A DNA stretch of 64,000 bases from Triplophysa rosa (GCF_024868665.1 NC_079905.1:7108879-7172878); one strand, 5' to 3'. Shown: positions 34,321-48,545, counted from the stretch's first letter. Translations and numbers: made by a program. Notes: generated from the sequence alone by a model not told the origin.

Positions 34321-35395
34321 ACTTTTTAACAATCACTCACTTCAGCTATAAAGCCAGCATGCATGAAATGGAAGTTGTGATGTTGTTTACGTCTGAAATG
34401 TGACTGAGTGTATATCTGAGTGCAACAAGTCCTGGAAATAGAATAATGAAAGCCAGGGCTTAATTTCATCCTTTGGGATTTGATTGGTGGAAATTGGAAG
34501 CCTGGCCATTGGACAGTCAATATATCCCGCCCTAGGGCCGAGACATATTTCATGCAAAGAAGAGATGTCGGAGGGGGAGGGAAAGTTTTTGGTTTTGATG
34601 AAAGATTAAGAGTGTACATGAATCAAAAATTGACCTAAAGGGATACATTTATAATAAACGCTGCAATATTTCATAAAAAATATGCATTGACATTTATGAT
34701 TTCATAGTGACTTTAAAAACATACGTCAAAAGGTTGTCATTATTCATCAAATGTCACAAACTAAACTTGCAGAAATGTCTTGCCAAAACTTCATACAGCC
34801 CAAATCACTCATTTCCTCTAGCTTTAATTCCCAATGAGCTTGTTTGAAACAATTACCCACAATTGTAAATTCCTTCAAAATTCTAAATGTAAACCTTTCC
34901 CAGCCTTTCTTCTGCATTAACTGATCATCTTGTTTTATTATGACTGGTATCTGTCACAAGGGTCGATTCTAAATAGAGGGCCGGGAGGTTAAACAGCAAG
35001 CATAATTGTGCTCACCTCACAGTCTGCTGGGACGAAATTATACCACCACCATTATCAAAGATCATGCCAGTAATTGAGGATGACCTATGTAAATCTCTTG
35101 CAGAAGGAAGTTAAACTTTGCACACATGAATGAGTAATTTAACGCTGTTTCTCACTGTGCCTCTGTCCTTCTCCATCTGTAATTACATACTGGAGGGGCA
35201 TGTCAATTAATGATACTTAATTACCACATTTCAGAAAAGACCAGGGACTGAAATGTCCTTGTTACTTCCAGATGTGAGCTGGAAAAGGCAGAGGAGTCCC
35301 AGACAAATGTAATAGACCAAATAGTTTTTGAGTATGCAAAGGATTGTGGACATCCTTCAGTATATCTCATATTTTTGCAGATATCCAAAGCAACG
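34321..35395. other. Intergenic DNA, nothing recognised
   Basis: Only short chance ORFs. No repeat family identified with confidence. Confidence 0.4.
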
Positions 35396-35703
35396 TAAAG
35401 GAGTAGTACAAAATGAAAATTCTGTCATTTACTCACCCCTCTTGTCATTTCAAACCTTTATGATTTTCTTTCTTCTGCAGAACACAAAAGAAGATATTTT
35501 GAAGAATGTTGTTAACAGCCCCCATTCACTTGCATTGGTTACAATAAAAGTGAATGGGGGGCTGTGCTGTTCTGTTACCAACATTTTTCTAAATATCTTC
35601 TTTTGTGTTCTGAGCAAGAAAGAAAGTCATACAGGTTTGAAATGACAAGAGGGCGTGTAATTGATGACAGAATTTTCATTTTGAAGGCGAACTACTCCTT
35701 TAA
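35396..35703. mobile_element. Palindromic MITE copy
   Basis: Left 'taaaggagtagtacaaaatg' and right 'gaaggcgaactactccttta' with the inverted central pair 'cccccattcacttgcattgg'-type sequences. Same subfamily as the copy at 8103-8390. Confidence 0.8.
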
Positions 35704-37780
35704 AGTGCATTCAGAATTTACATTTTGCGTGTTCCCTTGGGATAAACCATACACAATGCTCTTTGGTAAACACTAAATAATTCACATCTAAATGAATGCA
35801 CGTTTCTCTGTGTAAGTCTCTGTCACCTTTAGGGTACTGTTGAGATGTGAATGAAATACATTTCAGATCAAGCAGTGTTTGTGACTGTAATGATACTCCA
35901 TGGTAGGTGTGCCTTATGCATCTATAACTTTATTTTTTGTTGAGTTACATTATGTCAAAATATGTCAAACATATTCAGAACACAAGCCAGTGAAATGAGC
36001 ATGGAACAAATTTAGTCCCTCTTTGGTCCCCGAACACCAGGCCAACGGGAACACCCCAGCATAACAATGAAGCTACTGTCATTATATTTGTTGTATAGGA
36101 ATATTTGGCAGTGTTTTATTTGATGAATTTCCTCCTGCTCGGCCAAAAACACTTGAAGCTGGATGAATTAAGGCTGAAGAGCCAGCTGGGTTGTGCTGAA
36201 AGAGGCACCTGTTCTCCTCTTTATCGCCATTGCAAAGAGCAGGGCAACAAGAGGATGGATTGACAATATGAAATCACGTTCCCGTAAGGCCACTTTAGTA
36301 AATCTGATTTATTTTTGATAAGCGTTTGGGAGGACGCCGCAAAGGTGTATCCTTTAATGATCAAAGTTAGTAAGAATGGAGCAACTTTTAAAAAAAGTTT
36401 TATCGTTGACTCCATTTAATTTGGTAGCAGTAATGCAGGAATGTTATTTTTAACACCAAAGCAAATGGTCTTTACACAGCTTTTCCATACAATCAAGGTG
36501 AATCATTATTTTAATTTCCAAGCTAAAGAAATGTACGGAAAACATTAAGAGACCATTTCAAATTTTCATTTAATCAACATTCCTAGATGTATTATTTCCA
36601 GTCCATTGTCTGTTGAATTTCAACAAAATCAAACCTCAGGAGTGACAAAGTCATCCAACAGCAATGTGAAAGAATGACAGCATGACAAGACACGTGAAAA
36701 CTGAGGTTAAAAATAATTTTTAAACTTTTCATCAATACATGTACCAATATTCATGTTCTATTTCTTAAAAGTGAGGTCTGAACAAATACATGTTTTCTGT
36801 TATTTTGACCTGTTTTTAAAGTTTTCATTTTCTGCAAATAAATACAAATAGAAACAATATTTTATTTGAAATTTGGGGAAAATATTGTCGCTAGTTCACA
36901 TAAATAAAGAAAATAATACCGCTCGATGCTTTTGTTAGAAATGATGGTGAGTCAATGTTATGCCTTTGACAAAGAATGTAACACAGAACATCAAAATAGC
37001 TCTGATGCCTTTAATTCTCAATGCTCATAAAGGCAGTTTGAACTTCATTGGCCCTTTGCAGATGTTTTAATATTCCTATAAACTCCCCAGGGTTACATTT
37101 GTATTTCAAGTCCATTGCTTTGAGTACAATGACAAAATCGGCTGTGAAATTTGTTGTCTGTTCTCCTAACCAGCCGAGAGGTTGTGTGTGAACTTGCCCT
37201 GTGGGACACATAACGTTCCCCGATCTATTTATCTGTCTGTATGAATATTTAATAATGATGGGCCCCCAAAAAACAAGCAAAACAGGATATTTGTTTTGTC
37301 TATAGTGCTTAAATTTACAACTTCATATTTTTTATTATATTTAAGTCTGTTTGTCTGTTTGCATTTGGCAGTTCTCTAATTAGAATCATTAACTTGTTAT
37401 ACGTCTCTGTTAAGTTAAGGCAGTTGTCTTTTATGGTGCAGCAGGTCGATTATATTGATTTAAGCCCCAGGTTCACAAAAGAGACAGTGCTGCTTATTTG
37501 GTGCGGGGCCAAAACAGAGAGAAGACTGCTCAACTGTAGTTTCCATTCCTTTGTAACATGAAATCAACATGTCTTTTGAGTTGTCATTCTTACTGACTGC
37601 CAAAGACAGTGATAAGCTCTTGCAGCACCGGCCAGATCTGAGCTTACCCTCATTGTCTCAATAAGCATTTCATACAATTCTTCAATAAAAAGTCTCAGCC
37701 TTAAACCAAACCAACCAGCTGTGAGATGCAAACTCAAATTTCCATGGTACCAGTCTCTTCCAAATGGAGACCTCTCCAAT
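35704..37780. other. Intergenic DNA, nothing recognised
   Basis: AT-rich. No coding, RNA or clear repeat structure seen. Confidence 0.4.
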
Positions 37781-38015
37781 TTAAAGGGACAGTTCACCAA
37801 AAAATGTAATTCTGTCATCATATACTCACCTATGTCATTCCAAACATGCATGACTTTCTTCTGTTTTGAACAATGTTGATAACCCAACAATATTGGCTCC
37901 CATTGACTTCCATTGTATGGACCCACTGAGACATTTCTCAAAATATCTTCTTTTGTGTATACTACTGAAGAAAGAGTTATACACATGTTTGGAATAACAT
38001 GAGGGTGAATAAATT
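37781..38015. mobile_element. MITE copy lacking its right terminus
   Basis: 'ttaaagggacagttcaccaa' at the left. The right arm ends at 'tttggaataacatgagggtg' without the final inverted repeat. Confidence 0.75.
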
Positions 38016-38665
38016 GGATAGGGCACACAAAGCACAGCAGCTGTTGAATAAAAACCATACCATGTTCATCAATCACCCGTGTCTAATCATGCCATCTAAC
38101 TTATATCAACATTAAACAGCATTAAAGACAATGGACGCATGCAGTAATTGACAGTTTTTCTGCCTCTGCTGTATTTTTCCCATTACCATCACTGCATAGG
38201 TTGAATCACAAACCACAATCGTGGTGTCATTATGATGAATTACCCCCTAACATGAACAAGTTTGACCTGACAAGCAGCTGAAGGGCTAGCGTAGGATTTG
38301 GGTAACATTCAGAGCCCGGTGCTTGTTTTTGATTAAACAGATGACAATCAATTGTGTTCGAGTTTCCAAAGGACTTGAATTAATCGAGCTGTTGATACAA
38401 TAATAAAAGCATGTGCTTCTGTAGACAAAAGGAACGCTTTTTAGATCTGCAGAAGAGGCCATGAAGTGGATCAAATCATGACTCATTTTGTCCACAAGCA
38501 GCCAGCTGACATCTCTGTGTGTTTATGCAATACATTCCTGCATTCAAGATAAACATTTTCTCAGCATCTTCTATGAATCAAACCCGTGACCTTGGCACGC
38601 GCTGCCAGCTGAGGTAAGAAAAGGTGCGTAAACTTATTTCTCAAACAGTGTTTGATTGCTTTACA

Positions 38666-38740
38666 CCAGGGGTCGTCAACGTTTTTCGGGGAAAGGACCC
38701 CTTAGATGAGAAATGCATGGAGCAGGGACCCCCTAAATGT
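38666..38740. mobile_element. hAT-like terminal fragment
   Basis: 'accaggggtcgtcaacgttt' followed by 'aaaggaccccttagatgag' resembles the CAGGGGTCNNCAACnTTTTT terminus of hAT-type elements. The other end is not clear. Confidence 0.4.
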
Positions 38741-39370
38741 GTAAACGGAGCTATTTAAATAGAAACAACCCTATTGTCACAGCAATGTTATGTTAAAACA
38801 TTACATTAGGACTATTATTTTATTGTTGCACAGCGCTAAATACTTTTCTGTGTATTATTTTTGTTTTTAATATAGATTGCTTGATTATTTTAAGGGATTT
38901 GCAGCATCAAACATTTTCATTTTACTGTGAGATGGACAATTTATGATGGACAAAAAACATTTATCTGAACCTTAGTTTTTATTAAGGCTTCAATGAGATG
39001 GCTGACCCTGGTTAATGGCACATTAACACAGACTATTCTATAGTGGAGGTAGGGGTTGTCTCTGGATGCGAACGAAATTAGTGCGGATTTTATGCATTCT
39101 GTTGTAAAATCAGGCCGTTTGATTTTTTCTCTTCTGCTTTTCTGTGTGTTGCAGAACACACCGCTATTTTATAATTCTGAGCTCCGTTGTCTTTCTTGTG
39201 GATCAGCATTGTCGCGGCTGTTACACGAAGATTAACACAAGTTTTTTTCGGGGCAACTTGTTTGACGTGCACCATAAGTACACGGTGCGCGTTTCATTGA
39301 TTTTAAACACGTAAGATAGTTATGTCCGAGTTTACAATGCATAAGCGGTGTGGTGTCATTTGGCGATGCC

Positions 39371-39572
39371 ATAGAAGAACCATTTTTGGTTCTTTAAAGA
39401 ACCATCTCTTTCTTACTTTTGTATTATATGAATAACCTTTTTCCGCCACGCAGAACGTTTTTTGAAACAAAAGGTTCTTCATGTTCTTCATGATGTTAAA
39501 GGTTCTTTATGGAACCAAAAGGTTCTTTTATGGCATCAAAGAACCTTTTGAAGCACCTTTTTTAAGAGTTTA
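39371..39572. mobile_element. Repeat rich in AAGAACC/GGTTCTT (fish MITE)
   Basis: Multiple inverted copies of 'ggttcttt' and 'aaagaacc' over 200 bp, starting 'agaagaaccatttttggttc' and ending 'aagaaccttttgaagcacct'. Typical of a common teleost inverted repeat. Confidence 0.6.
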
Positions 39573-40668
39573 GAGAGAAGTAGTATAAAATGTTATGACA
39601 TACAATATTCTGAGGTTTGGAAAGTTGCACTTTATACTCAGAAAGTAAAGTAAACATTGTAATTAGATTTGTATTTCTGAAAACCTGGGGCAGTGCATAA
39701 AAAATACCTTTGTTCTTTATTGTAATCCATATTTTAATGCTTTGAATTGCTTTAATTCTGTTAAACCACTGTTGATTCTGTATCTGTGGTTCAAGGCAGG
39801 AAATTCCCTTTAGAGGAAATTTGAGAAAGTTCAAGGAAACTAGATTCTGTCGCTGAATCAATTACTGAGTGTATCAACCTCATCCACACATTGCCTATTT
39901 GTGACAAATCATGCTATAACTAACATTTTTCAAATGTAAAGATGTACATAAATCACCAAATGAAATAATTTCTTTAATTTCAAAAAATAATAATCAATAT
40001 TTAATTTCTTCACTTTCAGCCAATCTCTGTAACAATTTAGAGCACGGTTCTACATGTACTATACATTTATTTACTTCCTGAAAGACCTTTTCCATGGCAT
40101 ATTGATTTGATTAAAGAAAAAACTCACCCCTGGTGTGAATGTCGTGCTGACAATGACCTCGTTTCAGGGGAATCGAATATGTGAGAAAAAACTATAGACA
40201 TACATTAAATTATGAATGAATCCTGGATCAGTGAGAGAACAGAAATGGCAGTTTTGCTGCATTTTTGCAGAAGTATGGGATTACTGCATCCAAAAGGTTG
40301 CATGGAAAGGACAGGAAAGATAAATAGAAAGACACTGAGAGATTCAGACATCACATTTTGACATCTTTGAATGACTGAAGTTGATAAAAAAAATATTTTA
40401 CGAAACTCTTCACTTTATTTAAACAATTCATTTTGTTTTAACACCATTGTATTAGGTTTCATGTTCAAACACAATTGCATTGTGTTAAATGGACTAAAAA
40501 CAGTAATGCTTTGGCTTAACTAAATGTTTACATTTTAAATGAAGATGTTTCAATCAAGTAGAACAAAATAATATTTGATGCTTCTTCAATTTACTTAAAT
40601 AAACAATTATTTTGAACCACTTTACTTAATCCATTTGAGATGATTGAAATTAATTTAGTTGTATTAAA

Positions 40669-41980
40669 GGGGTCATATGGCGCGATTACATGTTTTTCTG
40701 TGTCTTTGGTGTGTCATAAGTTGCCCATGCATGTATTAGACACGTACAATTGCAAAAATTAAAGTGTCAGAACAAAAGATGCATTCTATCTAAAGGCGAA
40801 TGCTCACCCAGACCATCCTGAAACGCCTCGTGTAACCACACCCCCATGAATCTACGTCATTTCGTGGTATGACTTAACTAAGACCGCCCAAATCTATATG
40901 CAAGTAAGGTGGGCGTGCCTGTAAATCTCAATGTATCGTCGCTGCCGCAGCCATGTCATGGAGACGCTGTGTGTTTCGTTGCGAAAAGAAAGCCTTTTTG
41001 TTTGCCCTTCTAAAAGATGAGACAACTAAAAGCGAATGGTTACATTATTTACAATACTGTTCCAGAATAGTACAATCCGAATATTCAAGTGTGTGCAGCG
41101 CATTTCACAGAAGATTGCTTCATGAACCTGGGAGAGATCAAGGCCGGCTGTGCACGAAAGCTTTGTTAAAAAGTGGGCCAATTCCAACCATTACAACTTC
41201 GTAAGGACAGTCTGGCGCTTCAGATTCGCAGCCTGTAAGTATATTTTCATTGTAAAAGACTTTGTTACGGACTAATGCGAGTTGAGTTTGTCATGTGTTT
41301 GTAGCGCATGTTGTTTCTTTGTGTGATCTGCAAACACACGCGCAACGTGAAAAAAAGACAACATAAGTCCTAATAATCAGTAATTATGTTCCAACTAGAG
41401 GCAACAAATGTCATGTTTATAATGGGGGTTTATTGTCTTTGTTGAGTCATGCGCGACGAGACATGGCGTAACACTGGTTGATCACTAACGGCAAATCTTT
41501 ATAACCTCGTATATAAAAGCTAAAACAGGTAGCTATCGTTTTTAACTATTTTACATAATATTTAAAAAAAAAATGTACCAATCCTTTACATCCTGCTCAA
41601 GTCGCGCTGGCAAAGTTGATGTATCGGCTTGATCATCTTTATTTTCTGGATCGGATTCGGGCTCGAATTGATAAGGAAAGTACTGATGACATTTTATCAC
41701 CTGTCAGTACAATTGCTTGGGAACCTGATGTTCCAAATATGGTAAGAGAAGTTACATTTCCATCACACGCTTGCAGTATTCGACCAATCACTACGCACTG
41801 GTTAACTGGCCAATCATAGCACACCTCGCTTTTCAGAGAGGCGGGGCAAAGAGGAGATAAACATGCACGGTATGTGGAAAATACAGCGTTTTTTAACCTT
41901 ACATACCGTATACACATTGCATTGCATTACATCTAAAACAAACGACAATATTCGTTTTAGCCGTGTCATCACCCCTTTAA
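40669..41980 (+). mobile_element. THAP-encoding DNA transposon, copy 1
   Basis: Ends 'ttaaaggggtcat' (40669) and 'atcacccctttaa' (near 41967-41979) are short inverted repeats. The first 650 bp is nearly identical to the copy starting at 63348. Between 40953 and about 41200 it codes for a THAP-type zinc finger. A donor-like GTAAGT follows at about 41234. The rest, including an ORF-like stretch at 41616-41760, is unassigned. Confidence 0.7.
40953..41204 (+). pseudogene. Frameshifted THAP-domain ORF inside transposon
   Basis: The start MSWRRCVFRCEKKAFLFAL gives the first Cys pair of a THAP finger, followed by KDETTKSEWLHY, where THAP proteins have an F-x-LPKD and W motif. After about 41055 the remainder of the domain (NPNIQVCAAHFTEDCF, with the second C-x2-H pair) is found in a different frame, and an in-frame TAG precedes it. 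The single long ORF therefore switches out of the THAP frame, and the gene is broken. THAP domains bind DNA and occur in P-element-type transposases and in many fish transposons. Confidence 0.6.
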
Positions 41981-41989
41981 AGTAGCTTT

Positions 41990-42662
41990 AGAAACTAGGA
42001 ACACGATTTCCACTTTGCTTTGCACAGGGCTGAATAGGGAGAATAAAAGTTGCAATAAAAATTTTTATCAAAAAGATGACACTGGGATATTTGTTCATCT
42101 TCAAAATGGAAACATGTTATCTCTACTTAAATACTTTTAGTAGGATGAACTTAGTTGATTCAAGTTATTTGGACATTATTTGGACGTGGTTGTTTAAATT
42201 TACTCAGTTCAGTTTAGTTCATCATACATTAAGTACAGTATTTGAGTAGAGATAACATATTTCTGTTGTGTTGAACCACTGTCCACAATTTAATTAAGTT
42301 AATTTAAAGTATCATTATTTTCAGTGCAGTATGCTTGTATGACACACCTTTGTTGATAAAAATCTAAAACCTTTCAGAAGTTTGTGGGATGGTAGTGTAA
42401 TGAAGTTTTCCATGCCAACCTGAAATTGCCTCATGACTCACATTGGAAGCATTGGTTAGAGGAAATACTTTACTGGGTGCACATTCGGCACTTTATCATG
42501 CAATGTAGAGATGTTTTCTCATATAGACAAGTACCTTGCACTTTTAGTGGTATGCAGCTGTCCACCAAAGATATGAGTGAAATCACACATTTATCGTTTT
42601 GTGTCTGACTTCCCTCAGCCCATTTGTCCAGAGGCCAAACGTTTCAATGATAAATCTGTGTC

Positions 42663-42695
<33 letters not shown>

Positions 42696-45220
42696 ATATA
42701 TATTGCATGTATACTGCCACATACTGTATATATTTAACATGTCTCTTTGTTCTAAAACTCACATTCCCACATCTTCTTTCGCTCATTCCCTAGTAAACAA
42801 TATTCTGTAAAAAGATTAAATTATTCATGACAACTTGGCAACATAAATGTCAATGTTAAAACCGATTTTACATTGTTGACACAAGTGATAGGGCCCTTAC
42901 TCTTGATAATTGGCCCCTTGGTGTTTAAATAGTGTGTTTAATGCAAGGCCTGGCTGATTATGAATGACTGTCATTATCACACACTGGATTACCTGTGTAT
43001 TACTTAGACAACCAATTAATTGTTTGTATGATATGATTGAAAACATTGCTCCCTTGTAACATTATTTGCTGCTCATTATTTATCAATATCATCCTCAAAC
43101 TCACTTCTCTTTATTTATTAAGTCATTAAAATGTAGATTAAACAGGCTGAATGTAAAACATTATGCACATCTGGGATTGCTCGCTCTACTAGACAGCCTG
43201 TGACTGAGCTGGATTGGATATATGGGCAAAAGACATGGTTGATGCTGATCAGTGTGGAATACAATACAATTAAAAATACAGTAAATGTAGTAAACAAAAT
43301 AAAAGTCTCATGGATGGTTGTTTAAAAAGCAGTCAAAAATAATTTAGACAATGAGCAACATCTAAAATCTGCATAAATCTATATGACATTGCATCAAATA
43401 TAAAATATATTTAACCATGGTAACAATAAAAAACCATCATTCATTTAAAAACACTCTAAATACAACAGATAACTAACAGTAACAATGATATTGCAGCATA
43501 AATTAAGCCTATGTTCAAAAATTCTATGTTCAAGTCACTTTGACTTAAAGACTATATTCAAGAACATTTTGCAAGTTGGATTTTTTGACAGTGAAGCTAT
43601 TTGGAGATATTTAGCTTGTATCGTGTTTGTGTTGTTTCTTTAAAATAAGTCCCATAGCTTTATTATGTGTATAAAATAATATTGAAAAATATTGAATGTT
43701 AATATTACTAAGCTATATTGAAGTTAACTGTAAATACATTTAAATAAGTTCTCTGGACATCATTCCTCTTCTCTGCATATGTGTATTTATGTACTGTAGG
43801 TTAAGGTTAAGAAAGTTAGTAATCAAAATTTGTCGAACAGCGAATGTTTGTATAAATTTAACTAGTCAGACCTTGAGAAGCTGCCAGCTGCTTTCAACAC
43901 AAAGCAAAAACCTCTCAGAAACAAACTTATAATTACAAACAGTGTAAAAAAAGCCATGCACTCCTATGCAGCCTCAATGTCACCATGTCACCATGTCACC
44001 ATCTGTGTGGGAGCACACCCCCCCCCAAAAAAAGATGTAATGAGCAATATAAGGGTGCGTTCATATTTGTAGTTCGGTTCTTTTGGTTCTTTTGGTCCGG
44101 ACCAAAAAATAAATATAGTCCTGGTTCGCTTAGCGTTCAGACAGGCATTTTAACAGCGAACCTAAAGATACCGAACCTATCAGCTTATGTGTAAAGTCTC
44201 AACGTGATTGGACAGCCTTTATGATTTATATTTTAAAACGGAACTTACCGGACATCCAAAACAATGCTGTGTGCTGGGTCCTACATGCTCAGTGTATGCG
44301 AAGACCTCATGATCACTTAACCTTGCTTTGCTATTTTAAATAAGTAATAATTGTTGTGTTGAAAGTTGGTCAAATATAAAACAAATGTACAAAATACATA
44401 CTTTTAAGGACCACAAGTCTTGTTACCAACAGCTACATACTTTTTTTGTGGGACTTAGTTACATCCATTACAAGAGTCTACCAAAGCACCAAACCAGCAG
44501 GGGGCCCTAATGAGCTGAAGGATGCATGTTTACTAAAAATGATGGAGGCAACACTTTTTAGAAAGGTAACATCTTATACATTCATTTTACTGAGCTATGT
44601 AAAATGTTACTTGATGCTTGTGTTTCTAAAGTGTGTTTTTTTATAATAATGGGTCTTTGGAGATCAATCTAAACTCGAAGGGTTTGGTTTTGTCATATGC
44701 ACTGTGCCACAAAAAACCTAGAGTACTTTTAAGTCAATATGGTCCACATATTGCTCAAGTAACTTTTCAGAATAACATAATTTCAAAGTAACCGTTGTTA
44801 TGGACACGGGACAGGAAGCCATCACAGCTCTCTATACTAGGAAATGCATGCATAAATGCACAACAAAAATCTACATCTTGAAATGAAAATAAAAATGTTA
44901 TCTAATAATGCATCTGCTCTTAAATCCACTGGGTAATGTTTCATTTTTGTGCATGACTGGTTTTTAGAATCTTCTCTGGCTCTCATTACACAATGTACTT
45001 TGTTGGGTTTCAGTAGATTGCAGTAGATTGACTGGGGTTTGCCTGTCTAGGTCCACTAATGGTGCTCTTACTGTAGAGTTTAGCATCTAGGGAGGGAGGT
45101 TTGGTGTCCCTTGGGGAATTACATCTATTTTGTGGGTGGTTTTGCAGGCATTTGCATAAAATGGACATTATGAAAGTGATACTGTAAGCTTTTCCATATG
45201 TTACATTGACTTGTACTGTA
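41990..45220. other. Intergenic DNA, no gene seen
   Basis: AT-rich. A fragment around 44055-44180 ('gtgcgttcatatttgtagtt', 'ggtccggaccaaaa') looks like the end of a degraded fish DNA repeat. No supported coding or RNA gene. Confidence 0.4.
42662..42705. repeat. (TA)n microsatellite
   Basis: Alternating TA with one shift at 'attata'. Confidence 0.95.
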
Positions 45221-45225
45221 TATGT

Positions 45226-45319
<94 letters not shown>
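45226..45319. repeat. (TCTA)n tetranucleotide repeat, about 23 units
   Basis: Uninterrupted 'ctat' units across roughly 94 bp. Confidence 0.97.
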
Positions 45320-46125
45320 AAGTTAAAATTGTGAAAAGTTGTGTGCTAGTGCATGTGAGACTTTCAACGAGTGTCTGCCCATATTAAACTGCATGAGTGT
45401 TTCTATGTCTGTGTGTGTGTTTGTGTTCTTATGAATATTTCATCTCTGGCATGTCTTGCAGTAGCAGCAGATGGCTTGTCTCTTGCCTTCTTAATGTGCA
45501 CCTGTACCCTCACGACACATATTTAATCAAGCCATGCCTGGAGCGATTGAAATTCCCCTAATCTTTCAGTCTCGCAGCGTTTTCAGCGGAATGTCCTCTT
45601 TTCTGTTGCCACCATCACTGTCCACCTTTTCTACGTCAACAAATTAGATTAGCGATCAGAAAAGCAAAGGTATAAATTGTCTGATCAATACATGTGCCCG
45701 GATTAATTGACATCGGGTAATCGCATTCTGAGCATATCCGGACTCTGACTACAGTTAATGTCATAGGACAGTATTGATTTGTGGGTTGAAGATGTTGTCA
45801 TGTTCGCATAATGTTGTAAATCAGGTAAAGTCAACATTTGAAGTTGTTCATTACCTGAACCACACAGAGACTCGCTGAATAATCATTATGCACACAGGAA
45901 ACAGGAAGACACGCATGGCACGTCATTCACAGGAGAGTACATGGTGACATTATAGTATTTACAAACAGAACAATGTGTTTGTACATCTGTTGCAAAGTTA
46001 ACGCTTTTAACTTAAATTTTGAAATATAAAAAACAATAACCACATATTAGCTTTGTAGATAAAAACACATGTCAGTCAGGAGCAGTGAGTGTTTTTTGTG
46101 TTCGTATTTTGTTGCTTAATGAACA

Positions 46126-46483
46126 TTAAAGGGATACTTCACCCGAAAATGAAAATTCTGTCATCATTTACTTACCTTCGAGTTGTTCCAAATAGTAGAA
46201 AAAAATACAATGGTAGTCAAAAGTGCCCCAGAACTGTTTGCTGTCCTACATTATTCGAAATGTCTTCTTTTGTGTTCAACAGAACAAAAAAAATGATAAA
46301 AGCAATTTTTCCTACTATGGGAGTCAAAGGGGCGTTCCAAATCTGACTGTCTGGTTATAAGCATTCTTCCAAATATCTTTCTCGGTGTTCATCAGAACAA
46401 AGAAATGTATAAAGATTTGGAACAACTCGAAGGTGAGTAAATGATGACAGAATTTACATTTTTGGGTGAAGTATCCCTTTAAA
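46126..46483. mobile_element. Intact palindromic MITE copy
   Basis: Inverted ends 'ttaaagggatacttcaccc' and 'gggtgaagtatccctttaa'; internal inverted pairs 'gttgttccaaat' and 'atttggaacaac'. One of the best-preserved copies in the window. Confidence 0.88.
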
Positions 46484-48450
46484 AACACGTTTATTAAGCT
46501 GCTGTCCCTTTAAGAGCTAATGCACGGGTGATACCGTGTGTTTTATCCCAAATGTTTGCGTACACTTAAGATTTTAAAAACACTTTTTTTTTACTTTTAC
46601 AAGGATACTTGCTAATGTGGGCATTTCGATACAATTTTGGGTGGATATGTCTGTTCAAGACTGAATAAGACGACGCGAAAGAGAACTCAATATTATGCAC
46701 GTTGTCTGAGCGCTTTGTGGTCGCACGCATACCTCAAACACCCCGCGCAAACCGTATTGATTTCTCTTTTTTTCTTGCGAATATTTAAATACAAAAATGC
46801 AAATTATAAACGATACACTGACCAGTGCTGTCAACTGTCCCAAAGGTCGCTAATCTTTTTATGTTTTATATGTTGCCTTTTTCTAGATTTCTTAGCGTGT
46901 GCATTTAATTTAATACTGTACAGAGGTGGTCACGTGCACTTGTTGTTTTAAGGGCCGCGTCTGAAAGCGGTATCTATCACACTGAAAGCTCTCGGGTTTT
47001 GTAGTGCGTGAGCAGGCGGATGAATAGATGAAGGTTTGTGTTCTTAGAAGGTTTTTATGTATTCCTTACCATCTCTGGTCCAGAAAGGCTTCAATTTTTT
47101 GGAAGCAGAATGTCTGCGCATCGCCCACGTTGTGTCCTTCATCTTTGTCCGACATCCGACTGTCACAAACATCTAAGACAGCTCTGCCACACAAAGAAGA
47201 AAAAGAAGAATAGAAAGAGAAAAGGAGAGAGAGAAATAAAAGTTTGTATTTGCACTTTAACGTGTCACTTTACATCAACTTTACATATTTATAATGTCTC
47301 TGAGACCACGAGAGGAAAAGACTTCACGGGGTGAGCCCTCGAAAACTCTGAAGTGGGAAACATTAATAATGTGAATATTAGAATATTCATGTGTAGGAGA
47401 CAATCGGTTCAGATTCTTGACGTCTGTGTGGAAGATGAAAGAGTTTTATTACTAAGGGCTTCTGGGATATCACCAGCACTCCTCCTCTATCCCGCAAACG
47501 GTCATTTAAACATCACTTACCAAGAGTGGAACAGGAAAAGGACGTGTTCAGGTTGTGTGTTAAAGTATGGCTCTCTGTTTCGGCCATTAACAGGCCACTC
47601 AGTCATCATTAATATTGTATAGCAGACGTTCACCCACAAAACTGTTGTGACGTCCAAAACAAGTGAGACTGAGACTCAAAGCGTGTTGAGTTAATGTAGA
47701 TTTAATGTACAATTGCTTGAGCTTATCAAATCTTCAAACATAAGTTCTTCGTTCTCTTCAAATCAAAAGACAGACACGAGCACCAAATTCACGGAACCTT
47801 TGAGAAACACCCTCACGGTAATTTATTCATAAATCTCATGTTTGACGTGTCACAGCGAGAGAGTTGGTGATGCCATGTGTCCCTCAGGCTCCAATTAGAC
47901 TCTTCATTCAGAACTTCTGTAGAGCCCAGAGGGAGAGCCGTATTTGCATTTCAAATGTTGAAACATCACCTCTTCACCTACAACTCCATTGTTGCCCAAT
48001 TAAGACAGTGGGACAATTATAGGACTATACGGGGGGTGAAGCACCTGCACGAATTGTGTGTATTACTGTTAATATTCACCGGATTGCTTTTATATGAATA
48101 TTCAGTTTTGAAGAAGCCAGAAATGTATCCACCCACTCCAGTTTTTTTAGCAGCCGACTACTGTTGAGTATTGATGAGTTTGACGTCATACCATATTGCA
48201 GGAGCATTTCAAAGAATTTTACAGGGCTTGATACAGATCAGCGTTGATACAGCTGTGCAGAACCTCCAGAGGAGAAAGCGTAAACATTCGTAAATCGTTC
48301 TTGCAAGGATTTCTCACTGAACAACAATAGGGAGAGATTCATGGTTGTTTAACCTGATGCATTATTAATGTCACTCTTTGTAAATATTTGATGTCTTTTT
48401 TCACGGGCATAAGTCATAGCGCAAGTCATTACACAGACTAGAGTAATGCC
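46484..48450. other. Intergenic DNA, no gene seen
   Basis: 'gctgtccctttaagagctaa' at 46501 suggests a DNA-element end. Short ORFs lack recognisable motifs. Confidence 0.4.
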
Positions 48451-48454
48451 TGAA

Positions 48455-48545
48455 GGACGTGAGCTACGGGAACACCGTATGCTTTGGCAATGCAGGGATC
48501 ATTGGTTCGATTCTCAGGGAATGCATGGATTGATAACATGTTTAA
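48455..48545 (+). repeat. tRNA-derived SINE-like fragment
   Basis: 'gcaatgcagggatcattggt' and 'tcgattctcagggaatgcat' match a common fish SINE segment. Within it 'ggttcgattct' resembles a pol III B box. It stops short of the palindrome at 48562. Confidence 0.45.

Noticed and set aside
41639..41917. Minus-strand 92-codon ORF in THAP element
   Set aside because: No recognisable motif; probably chance, although it lies in the otherwise unassigned 3' half of the transposon.
46637..47622. Several 60-100 codon ORFs around 46.6-47.6 kb as a possible gene
   Set aside because: I could not join them by phase-consistent splicing and saw no conserved motif.
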